Notes: generated by a model not told the origin, from the sequence alone. A stretch of DNA of 21,196 nucleotides from an uncultured Oscillospiraceae bacterium (GCA_900544515.1 UQVI01000012.1:1-21196); one strand, 5' to 3'. Counted from the first letter of the stretch, positions 13,684-21,196 are shown. Made by a program: numbers and translations.

Positions 13684-14859
13684 TCAGTCTCTGAAAAATA
13701 AATCTCTTGTGTAAATCTTGTCCTTGACATCTTCAATTTCACTGTTAAAGCGATTAACAACAATTATATCCGAAATCGTCTTGAATTCCTCTAAGTCTCT
13801 GATAACACGGCTGTTGAAGAAGCTATCCTCTTTAAGAGCAGGCTCATAAACAACAACCTCAATGCCCTTAGCCTTGATACGTTTCATAACGCCCTGAATG
13901 GAGGACTGGCGGAAATTGTCGGAATTTGATTTCATTGTCAGGCGATAGATACCTACAATTTTCGGATTTTTCTCAATAATCCTGTCAGCAATGAAATCTT
14001 TTCTTGTAACATTGGCATCCACAATGGCACCGATAAGATTACTCGGCACATCTGCAAAGTTGGCTCTGAGTTGTTTTGTGTCCTTCGGCAGACAGTAACC
14101 GCCGTAGCCAAAGCTTGGATTATTGTAGTGGTCACCGATTCTTGGGTCAAGGCATACACCCTCGATAATCTGCTTAGTGTCAAGATTTCTCAGCTCAGCA
14201 TAGGTGTCAAGCTCATTGAAGTATGCTACGCGCAGTGCAAGATAAGTATTTGCAAAAAGCTTTACCGCTTCTGCCTCAGTTGGTTGTGTAAACAGGACAG
14301 AAACCTCTTCTTTAATAGCATTATCTTCAAGAAGCTTAGCAAAAGTATGAGCCGCTTCAGCCATATCCTCAGGTGCTCCGACAATGATTCTGGAAGGATA
14401 AAGGTTATCGTATAATGCATGTCCTTCACGCAGAAATTCAGGCGAAAACATAATTTTATTGCAATTATATTTTTTACGTACTCCCTCAGTATAACCCACA
14501 GGAACAGTTGATTTGATAACCATTACTGCATTGGGATTCACCTTTGTGACGAGTTCAATCACGCTCTCAACAGAGCTTGTATCAAAGAAATTGAGTTTGG
14601 GATCATAGTTTGTAGGCGTGGATATTATAACGAAATCAGCATTCTTATATGCACTTTCGGCATCCGTTGTTGCAGTAAGACTCAAATCTTTATTTTTTAA
14701 GTATTCTTCTATTTCTTTATCAACAATAGGGGATATACCGCTGTTAATCATATCAACCTTTTCTTTAATGATATCAACGGCGGTTACTTCATTTTTCTGA
14801 GATAAAAGTACAGAAATGGAAAGCCCTACATATCCTGTGCCTGCAACTGCTATTTTCAT
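13684..14859 (-). CDS. ugd: UDP-glucose 6-dehydrogenase
   Basis: This 391-residue cytoplasmic enzyme oxidises UDP-glucose to UDP-glucuronate with two NAD+. The N-terminal Rossmann motif GTGYVG is at 7-12, STPTN at 80-84, KSTVPVGYT at 116-124, FSPEFLREG at 138-146, and the AEAVKLFANTYLALR helix at 196-210. The catalytic cysteine Cys256 lies in GYGGYCLPKDT (251-261). The C-terminal UDP-binding part has SDNFRQSSIQG and VVYEP. Length is typical of the shorter bacterial enzymes. A GGGAGG ribosome site lies inside the end of the epimerase gene three bases upstream, which implies coupled expression. Its product feeds the epimerase at 14863-15882 and the glucuronate or galacturonate of the final polymer. 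Confidence 0.96.
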   Translation of the reverse strand: MKIAVAGTGYVGLSISVLLSQKNEVTAVDIIKEKVDMINSGISPIVDKEIEEYLKNKDLSLTATTDAESAYKNADFVIISTPTNYDPKLNFFDTSSVESVIELVTKVNPNAVMVIKSTVPVGYTEGVRKKYNCNKIMFSPEFLREGHALYDNLYPSRIIVGAPEDMAEAAHTFAKLLEDNAIKEEVSVLFTQPTEAEAVKLFANTYLALRVAYFNELDTYAELRNLDTKQIIEGVCLDPRIGDHYNNPSFGYGGYCLPKDTKQLRANFADVPSNLIGAIVDANVTRKDFIADRIIEKNPKIVGIYRLTMKSNSDNFRQSSIQGVMKRIKAKGIEVVVYEPALKEDSFFNSRVIRDLEEFKTISDIIVVNRFNSEIEDVKDKIYTRDLFFRD

Positions 14860-14862
14860 AAA

Positions 14863-15882
14863 TTATGCCTCCCTGCAATAAAAGGACTTGTACCATTTTG
14901 CAAACTCAGTCAGTCCCTTTTCAATGGATGTGCTTGGCTTAAAGTCAAAATCATTCATAAGCTCTGTTACATCTGCATAAGTCTGATAAACATCACCGGG
15001 CTGCATAGGTAAAAATTCTTTTTTTGCAGGCTCTGTGATAACACCTTGCTCAAGCAGTGCTTTTTCAAGTGTTTCAATATAAGTCATCAAATCCTCAGGT
15101 TTATTATTTCCGATGTTGTAAACCTTTGCAGGGTCAGCACCCTGAGGAGGATTGCAGAGCATATTTTCAATACCCTGAACAATATCGTCAATATAGGTGA
15201 AATCTCTTTTCATATCACCATTGTTGAATATCTGAATGGTTTCTCCCTTTATCATTTTGTTGGTGAAACCGAAATATGCCATATCAGGTCTGCCGAACGG
15301 TCCGTAAACGGTGAAAAAGCGAAGTCCTGTTGAAGGTATATTATAAAGGTGAGAATATGTAAATGCCATAAGCTCGTTTGATTTTTTTGTTGCCGCGTAA
15401 AGGCTAATCGGATGTGAAACATCATCGGTTACGGAAAACGGTGTTTTCTCCTGCATACCGTAAACAGAAGAGGAGGAGGCGTAAATGAGATGTTCAACAG
15501 GATTGTGACGGCATGCCTCAAGTATATTGAAAAAGCCGACAATATTTGATTCAATATAAGCATCAGGGTTTGTAATGGAGTAGCGCACACCTGCCTGTGC
15601 AGCAAGGTTTACCACGATGTCAGGCTTGTGCTCTTTGAATATATCAGATACAAGCGGCTTGTCTGCAATGCTTCCTTTGATAAAAGTGAATTTCTCATAT
15701 TTGCAGAGAATGTCAAGGCGAGCCTCCTTAAGACGTACATCATAGTAATCGTTTATATTGTCAATTCCTATGATTTGTGCACCCTGTTCAAGCAGTTTTT
15801 TTGAGAGGTGAAAGCCGATAAATCCGGCAGCACCTGTGATAAAATACTTTTTTTCAGGATTCATTTTGTTGAACTTCTGCAT
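14863..15882 (-). CDS. UDP-glucuronate 4-epimerase (NAD-dependent epimerase)
   Basis: This 339-residue short-chain (SDR extended) epimerase has TGAAGFIG at 16-23, SSSSVYG at 136-142 and the catalytic Tyr162/Lys166 pair in YAATK. Its diagnostic stretches, NINDYYDVRLKEARL (42-56), AAQAGVRYSITNPDAY (94-109), GRPDMAYFGF and LPMQPGDVYQTYAD, match UDP-glucuronate 4-epimerases of the LspL/CapI/Gla type. It interconverts UDP-glucuronate and UDP-galacturonate. The neighbouring dehydrogenase gene makes its substrate, which supports the call. The start has an AGAGG site eight to nine bases upstream, and the gene follows the glycosyltransferase stop after 12 bases. It implies galacturonic acid in the glycan. 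Confidence 0.94.
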   Translation of the reverse strand: MQKFNKMNPEKKYFITGAAGFIGFHLSKKLLEQGAQIIGIDNINDYYDVRLKEARLDILCKYEKFTFIKGSIADKPLVSDIFKEHKPDIVVNLAAQAGVRYSITNPDAYIESNIVGFFNILEACRHNPVEHLIYASSSSVYGMQEKTPFSVTDDVSHPISLYAATKKSNELMAFTYSHLYNIPSTGLRFFTVYGPFGRPDMAYFGFTNKMIKGETIQIFNNGDMKRDFTYIDDIVQGIENMLCNPPQGADPAKVYNIGNNKPEDLMTYIETLEKALLEQGVITEPAKKEFLPMQPGDVYQTYADVTELMNDFDFKPSTSIEKGLTEFAKWYKSFYCREA

Positions 15883-15894
15883 AGTTATACCTCT

Positions 15895-16977
15895 TTATTT
15901 TAATATATCATCGAATACCTTTTTCCATTTTTCACAGATGTTATCTGAGGATAGCTCTTCACGTATAAGTGATGCTTTTTGCCCCATTTCCTGCGCTTTC
16001 TCAGAATGTTCGGCCATATAGCACATAGCTTTTGCCATAGCATCAACATCACCGACAGGCGTGAGGATGCCGTTTTCATAATCCGTTATGTATGCTCTCG
16101 CACCGCCCGGAGGATGATCCGTAGTCACTACCGGCAATCCGATTGCCAGTGCCTCAAGCATTGCATTTGAAAGTCCCTCAAAGTCAGAGGACATTACGTA
16201 CATTCCTGCATCCATAATTCTTTCGTGAACATTTTTACAGAAACCGCAAAGCTCGATTTTATCCGTTAAGCCGAGCCTTTCAATATAATTTTCCATTGTT
16301 GTTCTTAAAGCACCGTCACCGTAAATTTCCAGCTTATAATCTGGGTGCTTTTCTGAAAACTGAGCAAATGCGTCAAGCATCAGCTTGTAGTTTTTCTGCG
16401 GATTAAATCTTCCCACAGCAACAGCTGTTTTTTTTCTTTCACCAATGTGAGGCTCCGGCAGTCCGTCCTTTAAAGGATTGGGTATAACAATGCCCTTATC
16501 ATTTATACTTTGGTCAAAGTAATCAGCGGCACCCTGTGTCTGAAAAACGATTTTCTTGCAGTTTTTGTTTTTATAAAGGATTTTTCTTGCAGGGTCTCCG
16601 AATTTTTGAATTTTCTGTGTAAAGGAATTGGCAGGGTCATTTCTCTCGGATACAAGGACCTTAACCCCTGTGCCGATAGCTGCCAGTATTGTGTAAAGAT
16701 TCTGATGTGTGAAAAAGGATACAAAAAGAGCATCTTTATTTTTCTTCATATATTTGTGCAGAAATTTGATTTGTGCCATTGTGTCCTTATCCTGAATATC
16801 AGGTCTGACAATGATTTCAGCCGATGCATTCAGCGGATAGACAACCTCGTCACCGTTTAACAGTATGAATTTTATGCAGTAGCCTTTGTCAATCAGATAA
16901 TTGGCAAGGTTGCTCATTACTCTTTCTGCTCCGCCGCCTGATAAGGCATTGGTAATAAAGAAAATTGTTTTACTCAT
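15895..16977 (-). CDS. GT4-family glycosyltransferase
   Basis: This 360-residue GT-B fold glycosyltransferase of family 4 has the N-terminal acceptor-side motif GGGAERVMSNLA (14-25), SERND (110-114), the donor-domain start VGRFNPQKN (188-196), IYGDG (218-222) and the EX7E motif Glu267-Glu275 in FEGLSNAMLEAL. It is a retaining enzyme, probably acting at the cytoplasmic face on a lipid-linked intermediate. Donor and acceptor sugars are not predictable here; its place beside the uronic acid genes makes a UDP-uronate donor possible. Translation is coupled to the preceding glycosyltransferase: its ATG overlaps that gene's TGA in ATGA, with AAAGGAT as ribosome site inside the upstream coding sequence. 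Confidence 0.92.
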   Translation of the reverse strand: MSKTIFFITNALSGGGAERVMSNLANYLIDKGYCIKFILLNGDEVVYPLNASAEIIVRPDIQDKDTMAQIKFLHKYMKKNKDALFVSFFTHQNLYTILAAIGTGVKVLVSERNDPANSFTQKIQKFGDPARKILYKNKNCKKIVFQTQGAADYFDQSINDKGIVIPNPLKDGLPEPHIGERKKTAVAVGRFNPQKNYKLMLDAFAQFSEKHPDYKLEIYGDGALRTTMENYIERLGLTDKIELCGFCKNVHERIMDAGMYVMSSDFEGLSNAMLEALAIGLPVVTTDHPPGGARAYITDYENGILTPVGDVDAMAKAMCYMAEHSEKAQEMGQKASLIREELSSDNICEKWKKVFDDILK

Positions 16978-18206
16978 TTTGTATCCTTTAAAAATTTATT
17001 TTCAAATGTTTTACATTTGTTTTCCCAAGTATATTCATTCAGTATTTTTTCATATCCTGCTTTGCCGAGCTGAACTCTTAAATCATCATTTTCAATAAGC
17101 GTTTTTATGCCGTCTGCAAAGTCTTTTTTTATTTCATCCAGACTCTGATTTATATCAACTTTTATGCCGCAGCTTTCATCAATCAGTAAATCTGCACCGT
17201 TCTGATTGAAGGTGAGTATCGGCAGTCCATTGCTCATTGCTTCAAACAATACGGTTCCTGTAGTTTCTCTGAGGCTGGGGAAAACAAAGAAATCACTCGC
17301 CCCATAGATTGCCTTCATTTCAAGATAAGGTATCTGCCCGGTAAAAGTAACCTTGTCCTCGATACCCAGTTCACGTGCTTTTCTTTTTAGTACTTCGGTT
17401 TCAGGGCCGTTTCCGACTAAAAAAAGATTATATTTTCTTTCAGTTTCTACCAGACTTAATGCTTCAAGCAGAAATGCAAGGCCTTTTCTGTAAATAAACC
17501 GTCCTGCCCAGAGGAGATTTACTGTTTCAGTTTCATCTTTAATATGGAAATCAGGCTGTTTGATTCTTGCTTTCACCATTCCGTTTTCGGTCAGCAGTCG
17601 GCACTTGCTTTTATCTTTCAGCATACTGTTTAAGAAATTCTGCGTTTCCTTGTTTGCACAAAGGATAAGTGCAGCCTTGTTGAGTGTACGCCTGTAAAAC
17701 GGATTGAATTTTACAGTGTTATTAATAAGCTCTCTTACTTTTTCGCTTTTCTCGTGACCATTCATATAAGGTTTGAATGGCTCAGGCGTAATCTGTGCTC
17801 CGCCTACAGGACCAAAAATGAATTTGCAATTTGATTTCCATAGCGGTGCTGCAATTCTGAAGTCACCAAGTGTTACGTGCTGAACGTAATCAAAATGATA
17901 TTCCTTATTCAGCTTGTTAATCGTTTTTAAAACCGTTTTCTGCCATAGGTAGTAATAGCAGAAATAGAAAAAATTCTTTTTCGTCTTACTATACAGATTC
18001 ATCCACTTGGGAATATCGTGATAGAATACTTTGATATTATTTACATTGTACTTCTTCAAAAAGTGCTCAATGTGTTCTTTGTTATCCGTTCTTGTGAGAA
18101 GATATACCTCATTATATTCTCTCATCGCATAAGCCCATGACCAACCGCACTGTGCCTCTGAGCCGTAATAGGGGTTAGCAGTAAAGGCTGAATATAATAT
18201 TTTCAT
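16974..18206 (-). CDS. GT4-family glycosyltransferase
   Basis: This 410-residue GT-B glycosyltransferase of family 4 has N-terminal NPYYGSEAQCGW (11-22, a motif of one GT4 subgroup), FGPVGGAQITPE (131-142), the donor domain AGRFIYRKG (234-242), LFLVGNGPE (261-269), and the EX7E pair Glu314-Glu322 in RETTGTVLFEAM. It should be a retaining enzyme that adds a hexose or modified hexose to the growing lipid-linked repeat unit. It differs strongly from the adjacent GT4 (15895-16977), so they probably make different linkages. The gap to the FrhB-like gene is 18 bases, and an AGGAC site precedes the ATG. No further glycosyltransferase is visible in the window, so a repeat unit longer than three sugars would need enzymes encoded to the right. 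Confidence 0.92.
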   Translation of the reverse strand: MKILYSAFTANPYYGSEAQCGWSWAYAMREYNEVYLLTRTDNKEHIEHFLKKYNVNNIKVFYHDIPKWMNLYSKTKKNFFYFCYYYLWQKTVLKTINKLNKEYHFDYVQHVTLGDFRIAAPLWKSNCKFIFGPVGGAQITPEPFKPYMNGHEKSEKVRELINNTVKFNPFYRRTLNKAALILCANKETQNFLNSMLKDKSKCRLLTENGMVKARIKQPDFHIKDETETVNLLWAGRFIYRKGLAFLLEALSLVETERKYNLFLVGNGPETEVLKRKARELGIEDKVTFTGQIPYLEMKAIYGASDFFVFPSLRETTGTVLFEAMSNGLPILTFNQNGADLLIDESCGIKVDINQSLDEIKKDFADGIKTLIENDDLRVQLGKAGYEKILNEYTWENKCKTFENKFLKDTK

Positions 18207-18224
18207 ACTGAATCAAGTCCTGTC

Positions 18225-19436
18225 CTAGTTTTTTATTATCTTTTTGAGCCATAGAGGAGCTTTGGATTTTAATTTTGAAACAAGCACGGCACTGCCTTCC
18301 TGCTTCATAAAATACTTGTCGAATTCCTCATAGCCTTTAAGTTTGTAAATGTTCATGATTTCCTCGCGGTTTCCTTTAGGTACGCTCGGTTCGGACAGCT
18401 GTTTATTCTCTTTTTCAATTTTTTCAAAGGTACTCGGATAAAGACTGAGCCCCTTGCCGTAGTATTCAATAAGTCTTTTGCCTTGCTCTGTATTCTGAAG
18501 TATACAGCTGATTCCCTTGTCGGAATCAAATTCACTGTGACTGCCGTCAAAAAGCTCAGGGTGCTGCGTCTTGATTCCCCAGAAATCACCGATTGTTATA
18601 TCGCCGACTCTGTTTTCATTCGCATATTTGCAGGAGTAGCAGCATTCTCTGTAGGTATTGCATCTTAAAAAATTGGAATAATAAGAGCTTTCACCATATT
18701 GAATATACTTGTATCTTTCCTTGCCGTTATTTTCACATAAGGCACGGGATACAAAGGTTAATCCTCTTTTTTTATCGCGAAATACAAATTCTTTAACTAA
18801 GCCATATTTGTTTGAAAGCATACTCAGATAATCTGAGAACATTTTTTTGCTCGGCACACCGTGACATATCAAATCAATGGTATAAAGATTATCATACCTT
18901 TTACCAAGATAGGAGTATAATGCATCAACCTGACATGGAGTACCGGAAAAAAGAATGTTCTTACCGTCATTAAGCAGCTGTTTGATTTTTTCAAAGATTT
19001 CAGATGTATCACTGTGTACATATTTTGAGCCGAGCAGCTTATGTAAATCATCGGGCTTATCAACAATGATATGCTTAGGCTTAAGCTGTCCGTCATTTGA
19101 TTCCAGTGAGCAGCCTGCGGCAATTCCGCCGTCTTTTACAAATTCAGCGGCAACGCTTGCAAATACACCGCCTGAGGCGGACTGCATTACATCCGTACTT
19201 TTGGATACTGCTGCAAAAGCCTTGTCAGTCTTATTTTGGTTATTGCTGTTTTGGTATGCACATACATCCTTGCATTTTTTACAGCCGACGCACTTGCTTT
19301 CATCAATCACAGGGAACTCAAAGCCGTATTCGTCACGTTTTATTGTTATCGCGTTGATTTTACAGGCAGCCTTGCATGCACCGCAGCCGCAGCAGTATTC
19401 TTTTTTCTCGACCAGTATCGGTGCTGCAAGTTTCAT
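18225..19436 (-). CDS. FrhB-like (F420 hydrogenase/dehydrogenase beta subunit family) iron-sulfur protein
   Basis: This 403-residue soluble protein has an N-terminal two-cluster ferredoxin domain: Cys15, 18, 21, 25 and Cys49, 52, 55, 59, both in the CxxCxxCxxxC pattern. An FrhB/FpoF-type domain follows with SASGG (86-90), GTPCQ (165-169), LICHGVPS (189-196), YRECCYSCKYA (262-272) and GDITIGDFWG (278-287). True members bind FAD and Fe-S clusters and reduce coenzyme F420, but relatives lie in polysaccharide loci of bacteria that lack F420. It therefore probably carries out some redox step on a sugar or its substituent with another electron donor. It is directly downstream of a pyruvyl transferase gene, nine bases away, a pairing I know from other glycan clusters. 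A GAGGAAA ribosome site supports this start. Confidence 0.9.
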   Translation of the reverse strand: MKLAAPILVEKKEYCCGCGACKAACKINAITIKRDEYGFEFPVIDESKCVGCKKCKDVCAYQNSNNQNKTDKAFAAVSKSTDVMQSASGGVFASVAAEFVKDGGIAAGCSLESNDGQLKPKHIIVDKPDDLHKLLGSKYVHSDTSEIFEKIKQLLNDGKNILFSGTPCQVDALYSYLGKRYDNLYTIDLICHGVPSKKMFSDYLSMLSNKYGLVKEFVFRDKKRGLTFVSRALCENNGKERYKYIQYGESSYYSNFLRCNTYRECCYSCKYANENRVGDITIGDFWGIKTQHPELFDGSHSEFDSDKGISCILQNTEQGKRLIEYYGKGLSLYPSTFEKIEKENKQLSEPSVPKGNREEIMNIYKLKGYEEFDKYFMKQEGSAVLVSKLKSKAPLWLKKIIKN

Positions 19437-19445
19437 TTGATTTCC

Positions 19446-20561
19446 TCAGTTCTCAATCATTTCTTTTAAAATATTTAAAGATTTTATTCTTTCATCGGCA
19501 ATTTTTTGATTTGCCGATGAAAAGTCAATTTTATTTTCAATAAAACTGAAATCGTTGTAATCATTCAGTACACGGTCATATAAACCTGTGAGTTCCAGTA
19601 TACTCTGATTTCTTGTTTTGGTTTCACCGGGCAATATATCAATAAACTGTGTATTAAAATTGATTGCAAAGGCAGTGCCGTGAAAGGAATCTGTTATCAT
19701 ATAATCAGCATTTTTTATGTAGGATAAAAAGTCGCTGATATCAGGCAGATAAACAGCCTTGCCTGACTTGAAGGTTCTGTGAAAAAGGGGAGTAAGCCTG
19801 ATTAGCTTAAGCCCTGCTTTATTTGCGAATTCTTCAGCATAGTTGTCCATATCAGGGTTGCTGTGGAGCTGATATAGGAGAACATATCCTTTTTGAATAT
19901 CGGTCTTTATCAGCTTGCTCCATTCGTTTCTATCCAGTAAAAGAGTTGGGTCAAGAACCTGATTTACATTGTCTATGCCAAGATGATTGATTAGATTCAC
20001 TGCACTGTTTTCGCGTACAGTCAAACAATCATAGGATGTAAGGTAATTCCTGATTTTCTCCTTACAGCTACTGTTGGTATCTGTCTTGCCGAAGCTGGCA
20101 GCATAAGCGATTTTCTTTTTGCCCTTCGGAGCAAAATTGAGAAAGTATGCTCCGTCAATTTCATCGCTACCAACCGCACCCCAAACCTGGTCGGAGCCTG
20201 TGCAGTAGATATCTGCGGCAGGCGGATTTTTTTTCAGTTCATCTACGGATGCATATCTTGTGCTGCTTTCATTCAGTAATTCTTTTCTGTATTTTTCAAA
20301 TGCCTTACCCATTTTTATATATTCGGGTGACTGTATGGATTTGTAAACAATACGTGTTAAGGCATTTTTGTTCCACGAGGATTTTTTTACAAGTGTGTCT
20401 GTAATATTATGATAATCCTCATCTTTTCTTATATAATCAATGATTTCCGCCTCAAAGCCAAAGGAGTTTATTGCTTTCTGAAGTGCATATGCCTGCAAAA
20501 CGGAGCCGTAGTTTGACACCGCGTGGCGTGTGATAACAGCAATTTTTTTCTTGCAATTCAT
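19446..20561 (-). CDS. Polysaccharide pyruvyl transferase family protein
   Basis: This 371-residue member of the pyruvyl transferase family (PF04230) has NYGSVLQAYAL (17-27), GSDQVW (122-127), TVRE (181-184), LDPTLLL (203-209) and TDSFHGTAFA (290-299). It is a full-length second copy of the family in this operon and is only distantly similar to the one at 10380-11438, so the two probably act on different sugars or positions. The start has an AAGGAG site about ten bases upstream. It follows the SPASM gene after a 117-base gap and precedes the FrhB-like gene. Many members of this particular NYGSxLQ subgroup sit beside FrhB-like genes, and their acceptor has not been established to my knowledge. 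Confidence 0.9.
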   Translation of the reverse strand: MNCKKKIAVITRHAVSNYGSVLQAYALQKAINSFGFEAEIIDYIRKDEDYHNITDTLVKKSSWNKNALTRIVYKSIQSPEYIKMGKAFEKYRKELLNESSTRYASVDELKKNPPAADIYCTGSDQVWGAVGSDEIDGAYFLNFAPKGKKKIAYAASFGKTDTNSSCKEKIRNYLTSYDCLTVRENSAVNLINHLGIDNVNQVLDPTLLLDRNEWSKLIKTDIQKGYVLLYQLHSNPDMDNYAEEFANKAGLKLIRLTPLFHRTFKSGKAVYLPDISDFLSYIKNADYMITDSFHGTAFAINFNTQFIDILPGETKTRNQSILELTGLYDRVLNDYNDFSFIENKIDFSSANQKIADERIKSLNILKEMIEN

Positions 20562-20604
20562 AAAAACTTTTACTCCTTGTTGATTTTTATCAGCTTTAAG
20601 GGAT

Positions 20605-20630
20605 AAAGAAATATTTTAAGATATTTCTTT
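20605..20630. other. Perfect AT-rich hairpin in the gap upstream of the pyruvyl transferase gene
   Basis: A 10-bp perfect inverted repeat (AAAGAAATAT at 20605-20614, complement at 20621-20630) has a 6-nt loop. It lies in the 117-base gap between the SPASM gene stop and the next start. No U tract follows it on the minus strand, so it is a weak terminator at best. It may be an mRNA-processing or stability element. I see no convincing promoter in this gap. Confidence 0.4.
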
Positions 20631-20678
20631 TCATCAAGTTGGATTTTATATCCATTCAAATAGATACGGATTCAGTGC

Positions 20679-21196
20679 TTATTTGCTTGTCTGTGCAGCG
20701 ATATCGGCATCAACAATTTCTTCACCTGTTTTATGCTTAAGCTGTTCTCTTGATACATCTGAAAGGCCATCATTTACAACAGCATTCATATCGCATGTGG
20801 AGAGCTTGTCAAGATCTTCTTTAGTAACCTTGCCGTCACGTAAATCACGGCATATTTTATTTTCATACATTGAGTACTTCTGTTCCTTGAAGAAACGCAG
20901 GAACTTATGCTTGATTACCCACATAGCAGGCTTCTGAATATATTTATGCATAGCAGGGGAGACAGAGCCAATCATCCAGCACTGTCTGTCGCAGTGGCGT
21001 ACTTTTTCACGTACCTTATCAGCCTGCTTGCTGTTCCAAAGTGTTTCCCAGTCGGTATCATTCAGGTTTCCCATAACCTCTTTTTCCTTTGTACCGTTAC
21101 ACGGCATAACATCACCGTAAGGGTCAATAAAGAAGGTATCAAATGCCATATCACAGGGAAGAAGTCTTTCCTGCCCATATATGTAATTAATAAGAC
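20679..21196 (-). CDS. Radical SAM/SPASM-domain protein, C-terminal part (5' end beyond window)
   Basis: The frame is open to the right edge, so the N-terminus is missing. An internal ATG at 21147-21149 is not the start. The visible 172 residues read LINYIYGQERLLPCDMAFD onward and contain SPASM-type features: a Cys in LLPC, GDVMPCNG, VMGNL, WETLWNSKQ, and a Cys pair in RHCDRQCW. These carry auxiliary Fe-S ligands in many radical SAM maturases. The radical SAM core itself (CxxxCxxC) would lie upstream and is not seen. A charged tail of about 60 residues follows. In this operon it might modify a sugar, a lipid-linked intermediate or a peptide. It is the first visible gene of the cluster and the 117-base gap after it is the largest in the operon. 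Confidence 0.82.
   Translation of the reverse strand, partial: LINYIYGQERLLPCDMAFDTFFIDPYGDVMPCNGTKEKEVMGNLNDTDWETLWNSKQADKVREKVRHCDRQCWMIGSVSPAMHKYIQKPAMWVIKHKFLRFFKEQKYSMYENKICRDLRDGKVTKEDLDKLSTCDMNAVVNDGLSDVSREQLKHKTGEEIVDADIAAQTSK

Noticed and set aside
18225..19436. A genuine coenzyme F420-reducing hydrogenase subunit
   Set aside because: No FrhA or FrhG partner subunits are nearby, and its neighbours are glycan genes. The family name reflects homology, not reaction.
18955..19440. Plus-strand frame of 161 codons opposite the FrhB-like gene
   Set aside because: The minus strand encodes two complete ferredoxin motifs and FrhB signatures; the plus frame is Ser/Leu/Cys-rich shadow sequence with no recognisable features.
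20605..20630. Rho-independent terminator inside the operon
   Set aside because: The stem is entirely AT-rich with one G-C pair, and no U tract follows on the minus strand.

Overview
The window looks like a metagenome- or isolate-derived contig end from a low-GC Gram-positive anaerobe. A Clostridia of the Oscillospiraceae/Ruminococcaceae kind is my best guess. The reasons are the AT-rich sequence, purine-rich AGGAGG-type ribosome binding sites, the standard genetic code, an iron-dependent alcohol dehydrogenase, and a surface-polysaccharide gene content typical of gut Firmicutes. I cannot name a genus. Positions 1-42 are not genomic: they are an Illumina Nextera adapter left on the contig end.

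Left part (43-4807). A terminator at 111-140 closes whatever lies upstream. A well-formed promoter then drives an iron-containing alcohol dehydrogenase (261-1415), which ends at a strong terminator. A small helical-bundle protein (1520-1969) follows and converges on an orphan membrane protein (2052-2879, minus strand), with a shared bidirectional terminator between them. Divergent from that membrane protein is a tight plus-strand pair: a PHP-domain phosphoesterase (3070-3729), probably translated from a leaderless mRNA, and a YeiH-family membrane transporter (3731-4807).

Right part (4852-21196, all minus strand). This is one long surface-polysaccharide operon that enters from beyond the right edge and reads leftwards. 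In transcription order: SPASM-domain protein (partial); polysaccharide pyruvyl transferase; FrhB-like iron-sulfur oxidoreductase; two GT4 glycosyltransferases; UDP-glucuronate 4-epimerase; UDP-glucose 6-dehydrogenase; TupA-like ATP-grasp enzyme; Wzy-type polymerase or ligase; a second polysaccharide pyruvyl transferase; Wzx-type flippase; a very large secreted Ig/double-propeller protein; and a VanZ-family membrane protein. After the first 117-nt gap, all genes overlap or lie within 60 nt of each other, most within 20 nt. The operon ends at a terminator shared with the converging YeiH gene.

Read together, the operon makes UDP-glucuronate and UDP-galacturonate, assembles a repeat unit with GT4 enzymes, decorates it (pyruvyl groups, and possibly amino acids through the ATP-grasp enzyme), flips it (Wzx) and polymerises it (Wzy). 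The product should be an acidic capsule or exopolysaccharide. The initiating phosphoglycosyl transferase and chain-length regulators are not in the window and presumably lie to the right. The most unusual gene is the 1146-residue secreted protein, with a signal peptide, three Ig-like repeats on an exact 96-residue period, a beta-sandwich-like stretch and what reads as two successive seven-bladed propellers. It has no recognisable anchor and is translationally linked to the flippase and the VanZ protein.
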